Shown one piece after another: positions 1 through 8,580 of a DNA stretch of 36,619 nucleotides (position 1 is the stretch's first letter; each line of letters starts with the position of its first letter). Position numbers and translations under genes: made by a program. Under the pieces are notes generated by a model that saw nothing but the letters and a program-made list of their open reading frames with translations, was not told the DNA's origin and did not search any database. Source of the stretch: a virus; the IMG/VR virus record IMGVR_UViG_3300025889_000376, positions 1-36,619 of that record. One strand, 5' to 3'.

Positions 1-83
1 GAAAAGTGGCAATGGAATACGATACGACCAACAACAAGCTCTACATCTACAACGGCGGATGGAAGTCCGTCACTCTCGCCTAA
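1..83 (+). CDS. C-terminal end of a phage structural protein (partial)
   Basis: The window opens inside a gene. The frame starting at base 3 reads 26 codons to a TAA at 81-83 and ends with residues like NNKLYIYNGGWKSVTLA. This resembles the C-terminus of a tail or baseplate-associated protein, where a short 'tells what was drawn' type repeat ending in YNGGW is common. It is followed directly by small rightward tail-region genes. Too little is visible to assign a function. Confidence 0.6.
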   Translation, partial: KVAMEYDTTNNKLYIYNGGWKSVTLA

Positions 84-92
84 TCTTCACCC

Positions 93-416
93 ATGCAAAC
101 TGCAATCACTCCCGTCGCCGTCTATCCCTCGACGGCCAACGTCCTTCTGATCCGCTCCATCACGCTCGGCCCGCCGCCCAGCTACTACTACGAGCTACAG
201 AACGTCATCGTGGTGCCTCCTGTCTCCGAGCAACTCGACCCGACCACCGGCGCGGTGCTGATCGCGGCGGCTCCTGAGCAGACCATCGTCACGGTGCTGA
301 AGAACGGCAACGTCTCGATGACCGAGGCCCAATGGAACGCTTGGCCCGCTGATGCGGACGACGACAAGGTGCAGCTGGACGCCATCTCGGCCAACCTCGG
401 TTTGACCCGCGTCTAA
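93..416 (+). CDS. Small hypothetical tail-region protein (107 aa)
   Basis: The 107-residue ORF starts at an ATG nine bases after the stop of the preceding gene. Its stop overlaps the next start (TAATG). The sequence is polar, with a proline-tyrosine patch (GPPPSYYYELQ) near residue 30 and an acidic C-terminal third. I see no signal peptide or membrane segment. The position among tail genes suggests a minor virion or assembly protein. I do not recognise the family. Confidence 0.65.
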   Translation: MQTAITPVAVYPSTANVLLIRSITLGPPPSYYYELQNVIVVPPVSEQLDPTTGAVLIAAAPEQTIVTVLKNGNVSMTEAQWNAWPADADDDKVQLDAISANLGLTRV

Positions 417-568
417 TGACTAAATCCAAAGAACTCATCAAGGCCGAGTTGATCAGTCAGATCCAGCAGCAGTCCATGGCCACCCTCGTTGACTCGCTCA
501 CCGAGGCCATCGCCAAGATCGCTGAACTGGAAGCTAAACTGGCGGAAGCCAGCAAGCCGCAGGGTTAA
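416..568 (+). CDS. Short coiled-coil protein (50 aa)
   Basis: A 50-codon ORF begins with an ATG that overlaps the upstream stop (TAATG) and ends at TAA 566-568. The product (MTKSKELIKAELISQ...) is almost entirely heptad-like, with the end reading IAKIAELEAKLAEASKPQG, which predicts one amphipathic helix or coiled coil. The tight overlap with its neighbour and the lack of any competing frame support it as a real gene. The function is unknown. It could be a small trimerising or chaperone-like partner of a tail protein. Confidence 0.6.
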   Translation: MTKSKELIKAELISQIQQQSMATLVDSLTEAIAKIAELEAKLAEASKPQG

Positions 569-580
569 GGACTGCCGACC

Positions 581-1048
581 ATGGCGGGTCTCAAGGATAC
601 CCTGCGGGCCGCCTTTACCTTCTGGCCCTTCTGCTTGGCGACCTACGTCGCCCTGATTGGGGCTGCATGGCTGCTGATTGGGGGCTGGAAGCCCGTTAAA
701 CGCGATTTCCCCGTGTATGTGGTAGCTGACCCTGCCGAGGCTGCCAAAACGGCTGGAATCGCCCTTAACGGGCAGATTTGGGCCGTTGGGAACACGGGAT
801 CCATGAAACCCCTGCTGCAAGGCGGGGAAATGGTCGTTTCAGTCAAGAACTACCCTGCCATTGAGCTAGGGCAGGTGCTGATCTACTCAGCTACCTACCA
901 CGACAAGCCGATCATTCACCGTGCCGTGGAGAAGGATTCTTACGGTTGGCTCATGTCGGGCGACTCCTCTCCGCGTTCAGAAAGCTGGGCTAGGGTGACG
1001 GAAAAGAACTACCTCGGCACCGCTGTTGCCGCCTACCGGAAACTTTAA
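581..1048 (+). CDS. Phage-encoded type I signal peptidase-like protein (S26 family, Ser-His type)
   Basis: The 155-residue protein has one N-terminal membrane helix (about residues 14-34, FWPFCLATYVALIGAAWLLI) followed by an extracytoplasmic catalytic domain. The family boxes are visible. The nucleophile box is SMKPLL with Ser74. Box D is IIHRAVE with His113 where bacterial enzymes have the general-base Lys. Box E is SGDSSPRSES around Asp128. The His version is the one known from eukaryotic ER and archaeal/SipW-like enzymes. The length is near the minimum for the family. The gene sits between tail genes, and its stop overlaps the start of the tail hub gene (TAATG), so it is co-translated with virion proteins. 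The substrate could be a phage virion or lysis protein or a host exported protein; this is inference. Confidence 0.75.
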   Translation: MAGLKDTLRAAFTFWPFCLATYVALIGAAWLLIGGWKPVKRDFPVYVVADPAEAAKTAGIALNGQIWAVGNTGSMKPLLQGGEMVVSVKNYPAIELGQVLIYSATYHDKPIIHRAVEKDSYGWLMSGDSSPRSESWARVTEKNYLGTAVAAYRKL

Positions 1049-3660
1049 TGGATCGTTATCGCTCATACGGCCAGAATGACGACCAGCCAGCCCAAGTGGG
1101 GGATAATTCCCTGCTTGGGGTGGACGAGTACAACGCGCCTGAGAACATCAAGCCGGGCAACGTCCAGAACGCCGTAAACGTCGATTTCAGCCCTCAGGAT
1201 GCCACGACGCGGGGTGGGTTGGTCTGTATGCCGGAACTGGGCAACGAGCCGTTTGGCTACAAGCTGTCCAACAGTGACATCGGGGCCACTGGAACGGCTG
1301 TTAGGGACGGCGTGTATGCTGGCGGGTACTACGTCATGGCCGGTTACAGCGGCAACATTTGGATCAGCACGGATGGCGTTACTTGGTCAGCCAACATTAG
1401 CCCCTACAGCGGACAATCAGTACGCTCTGTGGCTTACGGCGGAACTACGACCAAGTACTGGGTGGCGGTAGGCGACAAGGTGCTAAGTGGTGGCTACTAC
1501 AAGTCGATTAGCCGGACGACTGCTCCGAGCATGACTCCGACTGTGTGGACTCCGTGCAATCAAGGTTTTGAAAGTTATACTGACATCTGCTTCGGCAATA
1601 ATTTGTGGGTGGCGGTAGGGCCATATGCGGTCGGTTATTCATCGGATGCGAATAATTGGACCGAAAGCACGGCTAATGGTTTTACTTCGGTAACTTACGG
1701 CAACGGTCTCTTTGTCGCCGTTTCCGGTTTTGGAACGTACTATTCAACTGATGGCGCGACCTGGACGCTCGGCACAGATTTCAGCACGCCATTCATTGCG
1801 GATGGGTACACCGGCTCGTTCTCTAAGGTCCGCTTTGGGGCCGGTCGGTTTGTAGCCATCACCAACGGCCAGCACCCGCAGTACGTTTACTCGGATGATG
1901 GCGTTACCTTCCAGTACGCACCGTTTAACCTAGAATACCCTGAGAACTGGAACCTCAACGCTTTGGCCTACGGGAATGGCCTGTGGGTGGTTGCTGGGGC
2001 CGCTGGCACAACCCGCAAGGTCTGGGTATCGACCGAGGGCACCGGCTGGCAGGCAGTCAGTATTCCGGCATCTGCCGCTGGGGACTACTTCGGGGCGGTC
2101 TACGGTAACAACAAGTTCATCTTTAGCGGGGATTCCAACGCTGGGATGACGCTTAACTGGTACGGAGCGGCAATTTTTGCTTCTGGGCTGTTTTCCGACC
2201 CCAACGATGCTTCTCAAGTTTGGATCGTCCTAGCTGGGTACGACCGCGTTGGTTTCTACTCCAACGGACGGACATCCAAGTCCATTTCCTACGCAGCTAG
2301 TGAGTACCTGACCACGCAGGGAACCATCGTCCAAGCCAACAATCAGATTTACCTGTTCCGTGGAGCTGACCAGACCCCGCTGTACTGGGACGGTAACTGG
2401 AACGGGACGTTTGCGTTAGTTCCCGACACCACGCTACCGGGCAGCTTCAACAGCATCCCCAACAGCAACCAAGCCACGTTCTACCAGAACCGGCTGTGGG
2501 TGGTTGACGGCAAGGATGACATCGCGGCCTCGGATGTCCTTTCGTTTACGGACTATGACCCGCTGGCCAACGAACTGTCCACCAACACGGGCAACAGCGA
2601 TTACGTCGTAGCCACTTTCCCGTTTGGCCAAAACAGCCTCATCGCCTTCAAGAACAAGAGCATCCAGTTGCTCCAGAACTGTGAGGGCGGCCTGTCGGAT
2701 GTCACCACGACCGAGATCACCCGGCAAGTTGGTCTGATCGGCATTAATGCCGTCTGCTCGGTTGGACCCGATCTGGCCTATGCCAGCTACGGCAACATCA
2801 ACCTGCTGACGCTGACCAGCACCAACAACAGCCTCCAGCACAAGACCCTGCCATTGTCCGCCAAGGTCCGTAAGATCATGGAGCGGGTGAACTGGCAGGC
2901 GGGGACCAAAATCAGCATGGGGTACTGGAGCAACCGGCTTTACGTCGCCTTGCCGCTGGATAACTCCGAGCGTTGCAATGCTCTGATCGTTTACAACTTC
3001 ATCACCGAGAACTGGTACGGTGAATGGAACTTTGATCCGTTGATGTCCATGAACCTGCAAGGGTTCCAAGTCATCGACTATCTCGGCCTCCAGCGGTTGC
3101 ACGCCATTACCGAGGATGGGCGTATCTTCGTGACGGACGAGGGCTATCAGGACATCAGCGGCAGTACGCTGGCTGAAATCTCCTACAACCTGACCACCCG
3201 CGCCTACGACACGAGCAACCTGGTGCACTTCCAGCGCCGGATGTTCATGGATGTCGGCACCATCCGTCCGTCCTTCTCGGTCTACTCGTACACGGAAGGC
3301 GCCAACGAGGTCAGCACGCTCATTGAGGATCAGATCTACAGCCGGTCCGAAAGCTGGAAGTTTAACGACTCGGACTACGATCTGACCAACGCCAACGACG
3401 ATTACAACCGGCCCTACCGCAAGGATTACTCCAGCGGTCCGTTGGCGGCTGGCAGCACGTCTGGATTGCCCGCCACCGGCCTGCAATGCGGCAGCGGCTT
3501 CCAGCCTGAGATGTACCAGGAGTACCGCTTCCCGCTGCTTACCCGCCGGCAAGGCCGCCTAACGTGGCTGCAACTGACCAATTCACAGGGATACCTTAAA
3601 CTCATGTCCATCGGTGCAGAAGCGCGGATGGGCCAGCGTTCCAGCCTCGTCACCGTCTAA
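1048..3660 (+). CDS. Large tail hub/tubular-type protein with an inserted beta-propeller (870 aa)
   Basis: Residues 1-90 and about 400-870 look like one phage tail protein. The N-terminal part has the 'APENIKPGNVQNAVNVDF' type start seen in hub or tail tubular protein B-like proteins. The C-terminal part contains WYGEW and a long beta-rich section. Between them, about residues 90-380, are at least five imperfect repeats of the form (Y/V)-GNG-L/FVAVxG followed by YSTDGxTW, for example STDGVTWS, STDGATWT, SDDGVTF and STEGTGW. These are Asp-box/BNR-type blades of a beta-propeller. The protein probably forms part of the short tail, with the propeller exposed and possibly binding a surface glycan. 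The start is the ATG overlapping the signal peptidase stop. Confidence 0.7.
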   Translation: MDRYRSYGQNDDQPAQVGDNSLLGVDEYNAPENIKPGNVQNAVNVDFSPQDATTRGGLVCMPELGNEPFGYKLSNSDIGATGTAVRDGVYAGGYYVMAGYSGNIWISTDGVTWSANISPYSGQSVRSVAYGGTTTKYWVAVGDKVLSGGYYKSISRTTAPSMTPTVWTPCNQGFESYTDICFGNNLWVAVGPYAVGYSSDANNWTESTANGFTSVTYGNGLFVAVSGFGTYYSTDGATWTLGTDFSTPFIADGYTGSFSKVRFGAGRFVAITNGQHPQYVYSDDGVTFQYAPFNLEYPENWNLNALAYGNGLWVVAGAAGTTRKVWVSTEGTGWQAVSIPASAAGDYFGAVYGNNKFIFSGDSNAGMTLNWYGAAIFASGLFSDPNDASQVWIVLAGYDRVGFYSNGRTSKSISYAASEYLTTQGTIVQANNQIYLFRGADQTPLYWDGNWNGTFALVPDTTLPGSFNSIPNSNQATFYQNRLWVVDGKDDIAASDVLSFTDYDPLANELSTNTGNSDYVVATFPFGQNSLIAFKNKSIQLLQNCEGGLSDVTTTEITRQVGLIGINAVCSVGPDLAYASYGNINLLTLTSTNNSLQHKTLPLSAKVRKIMERVNWQAGTKISMGYWSNRLYVALPLDNSERCNALIVYNFITENWYGEWNFDPLMSMNLQGFQVIDYLGLQRLHAITEDGRIFVTDEGYQDISGSTLAEISYNLTTRAYDTSNLVHFQRRMFMDVGTIRPSFSVYSYTEGANEVSTLIEDQIYSRSESWKFNDSDYDLTNANDDYNRPYRKDYSSGPLAAGSTSGLPATGLQCGSGFQPEMYQEYRFPLLTRRQGRLTWLQLTNSQGYLKLMSIGAEARMGQRSSLVTV

Positions 3661-3662
3661 CC

Positions 3663-4277
3663 ATGCCTTCCGTCACTCCCGGCTATTCCTTTACGGGTCC
3701 GACCGACCCGATCACCTACACCAAGCTGAACCTGCTGGGTCAGCCTACGGTGGCTGCCGTGTCCACGAATGACGTGACCACCAGCACGATTGCAGACTTG
3801 GCGGTTACGACGGCCAAGTTGGCTGACGATGCGGTAACGACGGCTAAGATTGCGGATGATGCGGTTACCAGCGATCAGATTGCCTCAGGAAACACTTACG
3901 ATGCGGTTACGTTGTCTGGCGGGGTTACGATCACGCAGGCAACGCCGGTTTACGAGACTTACAGCACGGTGCTGTTCGGCAGCACGATTTCCCTGACGTT
4001 TGGGGCTACGGACGGAAACACTCGCCGCATCGCCTGCTCCAGCAGCACCGCAGCCACGATCAATGCAGCTACGGTCCCGAGGGCTGGCTACATGCTTCAG
4101 ATCACGTTTACGACCGACGGTACGGGCGGGAACGTAATCACTTTCGGAACTGGCTTTAAGACGCTTACAGCCACTTCCACGCTGACCCTGACCGGCACCA
4201 ACAAGTACTTTCAAATCGCGTTCGTTTCCGATGGCAGCCACCTGCTGGAGATGAGCCGCACCGCAGCTGTTGGCTGA
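3663..4277 (+). CDS. Short tail fibre-like protein with TTAK(L/I)ADDAVT repeats (204 aa)
   Basis: After a short N-terminal segment (about residues 1-40) come tandem repeats of the form VTTAKLADDAVTTAKIADDAVTS at about residues 42-75. This is a collagen-like or trimeric fibre shaft motif common in phage fibres. The C-terminal 120 residues are rich in Thr, Ser and Gly and predicted to be beta-structured. The gene starts three bases after the tail hub stop with the leader TAACCATG. A trimeric short fibre attached to the hub is the likely role. Receptor specificity cannot be read from the sequence. Confidence 0.65.
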   Translation: MPSVTPGYSFTGPTDPITYTKLNLLGQPTVAAVSTNDVTTSTIADLAVTTAKLADDAVTTAKIADDAVTSDQIASGNTYDAVTLSGGVTITQATPVYETYSTVLFGSTISLTFGATDGNTRRIACSSSTAATINAATVPRAGYMLQITFTTDGTGGNVITFGTGFKTLTATSTLTLTGTNKYFQIAFVSDGSHLLEMSRTAAVG

Positions 4278-4284
4278 TCCCACC

Positions 4285-6876
4285 ATGGCTATCAAAACTG
4301 ACAAGAGCACCACGGATGACGAGTTGGACTTTCTGGAAGGCGGCTCGACCGGCAGCAATCCTGAGATGCCCGATTTTACGTCTGGAGGCAGCATTTTCGG
4401 CACTCCTGGCGGTCTGTTAGGGTCTACGACGATTGGGGCTGATGGTGGCACCCCTGGTGGATTTCTGACGGGTGCTGCACCTACGTTTGGCGTACCGGGG
4501 CTGGTGCCCGGCACTACGCTAGACAGCATCGGCACGTTTGACCCGTCCGGCACGATGATGGGCAACACGTTCCTCAACAGCCCGTCCGGCCTTGGGCCGT
4601 CCGGCATTGATTGGAGTACTAAAGGAGGGGATTGGTGGAATAACACGACCACGGCTGCTGATCCTGATATGAGTGGCGTTGCTTTGGGCAGCGCCCCTTT
4701 CCGCAACATAAGCATTGCGACCGGAACTCCATCTACCACGGGGGGCGTTACGACGTTGACCGAAACTCCCAATGTGGGAGGAAACGTCACGACTGATGCT
4801 ACTGGAGACGTAGTAAAACTTGATCCCTTTAAGGTGGGTGCTGGCAGTCAGGGTCCAGATTTCCTAGCTCCGGGATACATTTCAACGCCAGTCACCGGAG
4901 GAAATGCCCTCCTTGGAGGAATAAGCACGGGTGCGGCAAATGCTGGCGGCGTTACCGTCATGGATCCGTTCCAAGTGACGGACACCAATCTGCCCAAGGT
5001 CTCATTTAACTTCAATCAGTCCACGGAAACGACGCCGAGTACGCCGGGTGCTACTGGAACAACGGGTGGATCAGATGTCACCACGCTTCCGACGATGACG
5101 GTCACCGGAAGCAGGGTTGATAACCCCAATCCATTTACCACGCAGGATGCCATTGATTTGCTTAACAAGGCTACTGCTAACTGGGGTCCAAGGCCAATCA
5201 CCCTTCCTCCGGTTACAGCTACGGCCACAAGCACGGCTACGACTACATCCACTAACACAATAACTCCTACGATTACCTGTCCATCGCCTGAAACGCCAAT
5301 TCTGTTGGCCGATGGATCTGAGATTGCTGCTGGCAAACTGAAGGTAGGCGATAAAGTTCGGACCTCTCACGAGCATACAAAAGCGTGGGGCGATTTTACC
5401 GTCACGCATGTTGAAACCGTCAAGAGCCACCGTTTGTGCCTAGTTCTGGATCAAGGGCGCTTCATTTGCTCCCCGACGCACAAGTTCAGTACTGGCGATG
5501 GATGGAAGGAGGCCAAGGATTACAAATCGGGCGACAAGCTGCAACATCGCACCGTCCTTGCCACGGTTGGTCTTGAAGATGGCGATGTGGTCATCATCAC
5601 CGTTAATGACGCCCACACCTATGTTTCCCAAGGACTTCTATCGCATAACAAGTCGATAATAACTCCGCCGCCTCCGCCTGGTCCTATCATCGGCCCTGGC
5701 GTTACTGTTCCGCCTCCACCTCCTCCCCCTCCTCCCCCGCCTCCTCCGCCTCCGGGTGGCACTACTGGTCCTACGACTTCTGGACCGGCGACTCCCAGCA
5801 CTCCGACGTCTACCACTTCCTCCGCCATGAACCAACGTGATCTTGAGGCAGAACTCGGCAAAAGCCTTTCCGCCTTGCAGAAGTATCAGCCCCAGATGCT
5901 GGGGATGTACAAGGACATCTACAACCAGTTCATGCCGGAGAGCCTGACGGCTGCCTCTCGGTCTGCCCTTGGTCAGTTGCAGGCCGATGAAGCCAAGCTC
6001 GCCCGCCTCCGCGCTGGTCAACTGTCCCCCGAGGATGTCCGTCAGTCCCAGCAGGCTGCCCGTGAAGCCTACGGCGCCCGTGGCCAGGCCATGGGAACCG
6101 GAGCCATTGGAGCGGAGATCCTGAACCGCGAGAACATCCGTCAGCAGCGTGAGGATCAGGCCCGTGCCGCCTACCAGCAGTCCATGGGTAACTTGTTCAA
6201 CACGGCCAACCTTCAGACCGGCAACATCTTCAACCCGATTGCCAGCCTGATCAGCGGTTCCTTTAACCCGTTGGGCGCTTACCCAGCTGACGTGTACGGC
6301 ACCAACGTGAATGCCCAGTTGGCCCGCGACATTGCCCAGAAGAACTATGAAGCCGCCGTTCGTTCTGCTGAGTTGCAAGGCTCTGCTGCCAAGTCGGCTG
6401 CTAACACCAGCATTTTTGGAGACGTTTTGAAGGTCGGAACTGAACTTAAACTGTTGTTCAAGTGTCTGCCTGGCGATCAAGCTATTGACACGCCTACTGG
6501 CTCCAAGGCTATTGAAAGCATTCGTGGCGGCGATGAAGTCATCGGCTACGATGGTCTGCCGCATCGTGTGTTGCAGGTTTGCTCATACGTCGAGAATCCT
6601 GAGACCGAGTTCCTGACGTTCACCCTTGAGAACGGTAAAACGATTACCACCTGCGACAAGCATCGGATCCTCGACATTCCTGCCATGGAGTGGGTGGTTG
6701 GCGCCAAGATGAACGGCCTTGAGATCAAGAGCATCCACAAGAAGGTTGGCATTACTACCAGCTATGACCTTGTGACAGAAGTTGGCGGTTACCAGATCGC
6801 CGGTGTTCCGGTAAATTCGATGATCCCTGAGATGCTGGCGCTGACCATGCAACTCGTAGCCCTCAAGCACGCCTAA
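4285..6876 (+). CDS. Virion protein with two Hint (intein/hedgehog-like) self-processing domains (863 aa)
   Basis: I start at the ATG at 4285 (CCACCATGG); a TTG 15 bases upstream is less likely. Residues 1-330 are Gly/Thr/Pro-rich low-complexity sequence. Hint 1 spans about residues 332-455. It starts at Cys332 (CPSPETPILLADG), has a block-B-like CSPTHKF, and ends YVSQGLLSHN with Asn455, followed by Lys rather than Cys/Ser/Thr. Next comes a linker with a run of about 15 prolines. Residues 540-720 are a helical, Gln/Ala-rich domain like an internal virion protein. Hint 2 spans about residues 727-844: it starts at Cys727 (CLPGDQAIDTPTG), has CDKHRI, and ends AGVPVNS with Asn844-Ser845, where Val replaces the usual penultimate His. 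Only 18 residues follow. The context implies a tail or ejection protein. Protein cleavage at the Hint borders is inference from the family. Confidence 0.75.
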   Translation: MAIKTDKSTTDDELDFLEGGSTGSNPEMPDFTSGGSIFGTPGGLLGSTTIGADGGTPGGFLTGAAPTFGVPGLVPGTTLDSIGTFDPSGTMMGNTFLNSPSGLGPSGIDWSTKGGDWWNNTTTAADPDMSGVALGSAPFRNISIATGTPSTTGGVTTLTETPNVGGNVTTDATGDVVKLDPFKVGAGSQGPDFLAPGYISTPVTGGNALLGGISTGAANAGGVTVMDPFQVTDTNLPKVSFNFNQSTETTPSTPGATGTTGGSDVTTLPTMTVTGSRVDNPNPFTTQDAIDLLNKATANWGPRPITLPPVTATATSTATTTSTNTITPTITCPSPETPILLADGSEIAAGKLKVGDKVRTSHEHTKAWGDFTVTHVETVKSHRLCLVLDQGRFICSPTHKFSTGDGWKEAKDYKSGDKLQHRTVLATVGLEDGDVVIITVNDAHTYVSQGLLSHNKSIITPPPPPGPIIGPGVTVPPPPPPPPPPPPPPPGGTTGPTTSGPATPSTPTSTTSSAMNQRDLEAELGKSLSALQKYQPQMLGMYKDIYNQFMPESLTAASRSALGQLQADEAKLARLRAGQLSPEDVRQSQQAAREAYGARGQAMGTGAIGAEILNRENIRQQREDQARAAYQQSMGNLFNTANLQTGNIFNPIASLISGSFNPLGAYPADVYGTNVNAQLARDIAQKNYEAAVRSAELQGSAAKSAANTSIFGDVLKVGTELKLLFKCLPGDQAIDTPTGSKAIESIRGGDEVIGYDGLPHRVLQVCSYVENPETEFLTFTLENGKTITTCDKHRILDIPAMEWVVGAKMNGLEIKSIHKKVGITTSYDLVTEVGGYQIAGVPVNSMIPEMLALTMQLVALKHA

Positions 6877-6877
6877 C

Positions 6878-8563
6878 ATGCCCTACGCACCTGGAATCCA
6901 AGACATCAGCGGTCAGTTGATCGCTCAAGGAATGTCGCAGGCTGGTCAGACAAGGGCGCGTGCTATAGCTGGGCTTGGTGAAAAAATTGCCGACACAGTC
7001 ACGGGAGGCATTAAGCAGTACCAGCAAAATCAACTGATTACCAATCAGGCCCTTGGTAAGTTTGGTACGGCTGTTTACAACGACCCGCAGTTCAAGAGCT
7101 ACGTCCAGTCGATTGTTCAGGACGACCCAAACGCCCCGCAAGTCCCAGATGCCCTTAAGAAGGCGTTTAAGAACGCTTCTTCCGGCAAGGTAGACATCTA
7201 CGATGCTGCCCTGCTTGGAACGGCTGCCGACGGTTTCCAGCAGGCTCGTCAGTTTCAGCGCCAGGGAGCGTTGGCTACGGCCCAAATTAACGCTCAACAG
7301 GCAGAAACCTATCAGAAACTGCTGCAAGGCGTGGCGATGGAGAACGCTCGCCGTCGTGGCGAAGGTCAGCCGTTGCTGGCTACCCCCGAAGTACCAGCGA
7401 TGGATGCTACGGGCCTCTTGCAGTTTGCCCGCCCTGGACCCGTAGCGCCGGGTGCGCCTGCCGGTATCGGTCAGTTCACCCAGCCGACTGAGACTGTCGG
7501 CAAGGTTCCTGGCGGACTGGATCCCAACCTGTATGCTTCAGCGGAAGCCGAAAGCTGGGCCGGTGTTGCCGCCGGAAAAGGATGGACGCCTCCGCTGCTC
7601 AACTATCAACGGTTGCAGCGGGCTAACATTGAGGCGCGTCGTGAGCAGGTTGCGGCAGAGGCTGAATTGTCGCTTGCGGACGCTCAAAAGATGGCGGCTG
7701 AGAAGACCGCAAGCGCCGAGAACCTTGCGAAGCCTTACGGTCAACGGTTGACCTACAAGGCGCAGCCTAGCGCGTCTGGCAGGGCTTATTCCGTGACCTC
7801 GGAGGTTGCTCCTAAGACCCGAGAGGAATTGCAGGCGGAAACCTCGACCGTTGAGGAGGAAAAGACGCGGTTTGCTGACATTGGAGACCGCAAGAAATCA
7901 GCCCGAGTTGAGGCCGAGTCGCTTCCGATCATTAAGCAGGCGCAACGTGGCTTGCGTCAGCTTTACGAGCGCGGGGAACTCGTTGGCGATCAGCTTGCTG
8001 CTGCCAAGGCTCAGGTTACCGGCTTTGCTCAGTCCTTGGGACTGCCCGTAAGCCAAGAGGCCCTTGCAGCCAAATCGACGACTGAACTGGGGCAGGCGTT
8101 GATGAACACACTCATCGTGCCCCTGATGGAAAAATTCAAGGGATCCACGTCAGACCGCGACGTGATCCTGATGAAGAGCTTCTATCCGCAGCTCTCCACG
8201 AATCCCAAAGCGGCCTTGGCCATGCTGGATCTGATTGATGCCCGCATTAAGTACCAGGAACAGCTTGATGACCTTGGATTGCAACACAGCGCGGGAGACA
8301 TAAGCGCCAAGGAGTATTCTCAAAAGACTCGTGCGTTGCGTAAAGAGTTCAACGACTCCCTGCCTACTCAGACCGATTTCGCCAAAACCTATGGATTGCA
8401 GCCGGTGGCTGGTGCCACTGGAACGGCTCAACCTGCTGGCGCTGCCGCTCAACCGACAGCGGGTGGAGGCATGACGTATCAGCAGGCCATTGAGGCTGCA
8501 AAAGCCAAACCAGGCTCTCGCATCATTAGTGCTGGTGGCGGTATGTTCCGCGTTGAAGGATAA
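6878..8563 (+). CDS. Putative internal virion/ejection protein (561 aa)
   Basis: The protein is Gln/Ala-rich and largely helical. A glycine-rich start includes GLGEKIADTVTGGIKQYQQNQ (about residues 28-48), and a long coiled-coil stretch runs over about residues 245-345. There is no signal peptide and no enzyme motif. It ends with a short basic-aromatic tail (PGSRIISAGGGMFRVEG). Its place between the dual-Hint protein and a 1063-residue protein matches the order of internal core or ejection proteins in short-tailed phages. The start ATG follows the upstream stop by one base (TAACATG). The assignment is by context and composition, since I do not recognise a named family. Confidence 0.6.
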   Translation: MPYAPGIQDISGQLIAQGMSQAGQTRARAIAGLGEKIADTVTGGIKQYQQNQLITNQALGKFGTAVYNDPQFKSYVQSIVQDDPNAPQVPDALKKAFKNASSGKVDIYDAALLGTAADGFQQARQFQRQGALATAQINAQQAETYQKLLQGVAMENARRRGEGQPLLATPEVPAMDATGLLQFARPGPVAPGAPAGIGQFTQPTETVGKVPGGLDPNLYASAEAESWAGVAAGKGWTPPLLNYQRLQRANIEARREQVAAEAELSLADAQKMAAEKTASAENLAKPYGQRLTYKAQPSASGRAYSVTSEVAPKTREELQAETSTVEEEKTRFADIGDRKKSARVEAESLPIIKQAQRGLRQLYERGELVGDQLAAAKAQVTGFAQSLGLPVSQEALAAKSTTELGQALMNTLIVPLMEKFKGSTSDRDVILMKSFYPQLSTNPKAALAMLDLIDARIKYQEQLDDLGLQHSAGDISAKEYSQKTRALRKEFNDSLPTQTDFAKTYGLQPVAGATGTAQPAGAAAQPTAGGGMTYQQAIEAAKAKPGSRIISAGGGMFRVEG

Positions 8564-8580
8564 CACGTCCCTTACCTGTC

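Noticed and set aside
2434-3552. 372-codon leftward ORF inside the tail hub gene
   Set aside because: It is antisense to a convincing virion gene, lacks recognisable motifs, and has a composition typical of a mirror frame of GC-rich codons.
5638-6564. 308-codon leftward ORF opposite the dual-Hint gene
   Set aside because: It contains long Arg/Ser runs from the poly-proline DNA and no domain; it is a shadow frame.
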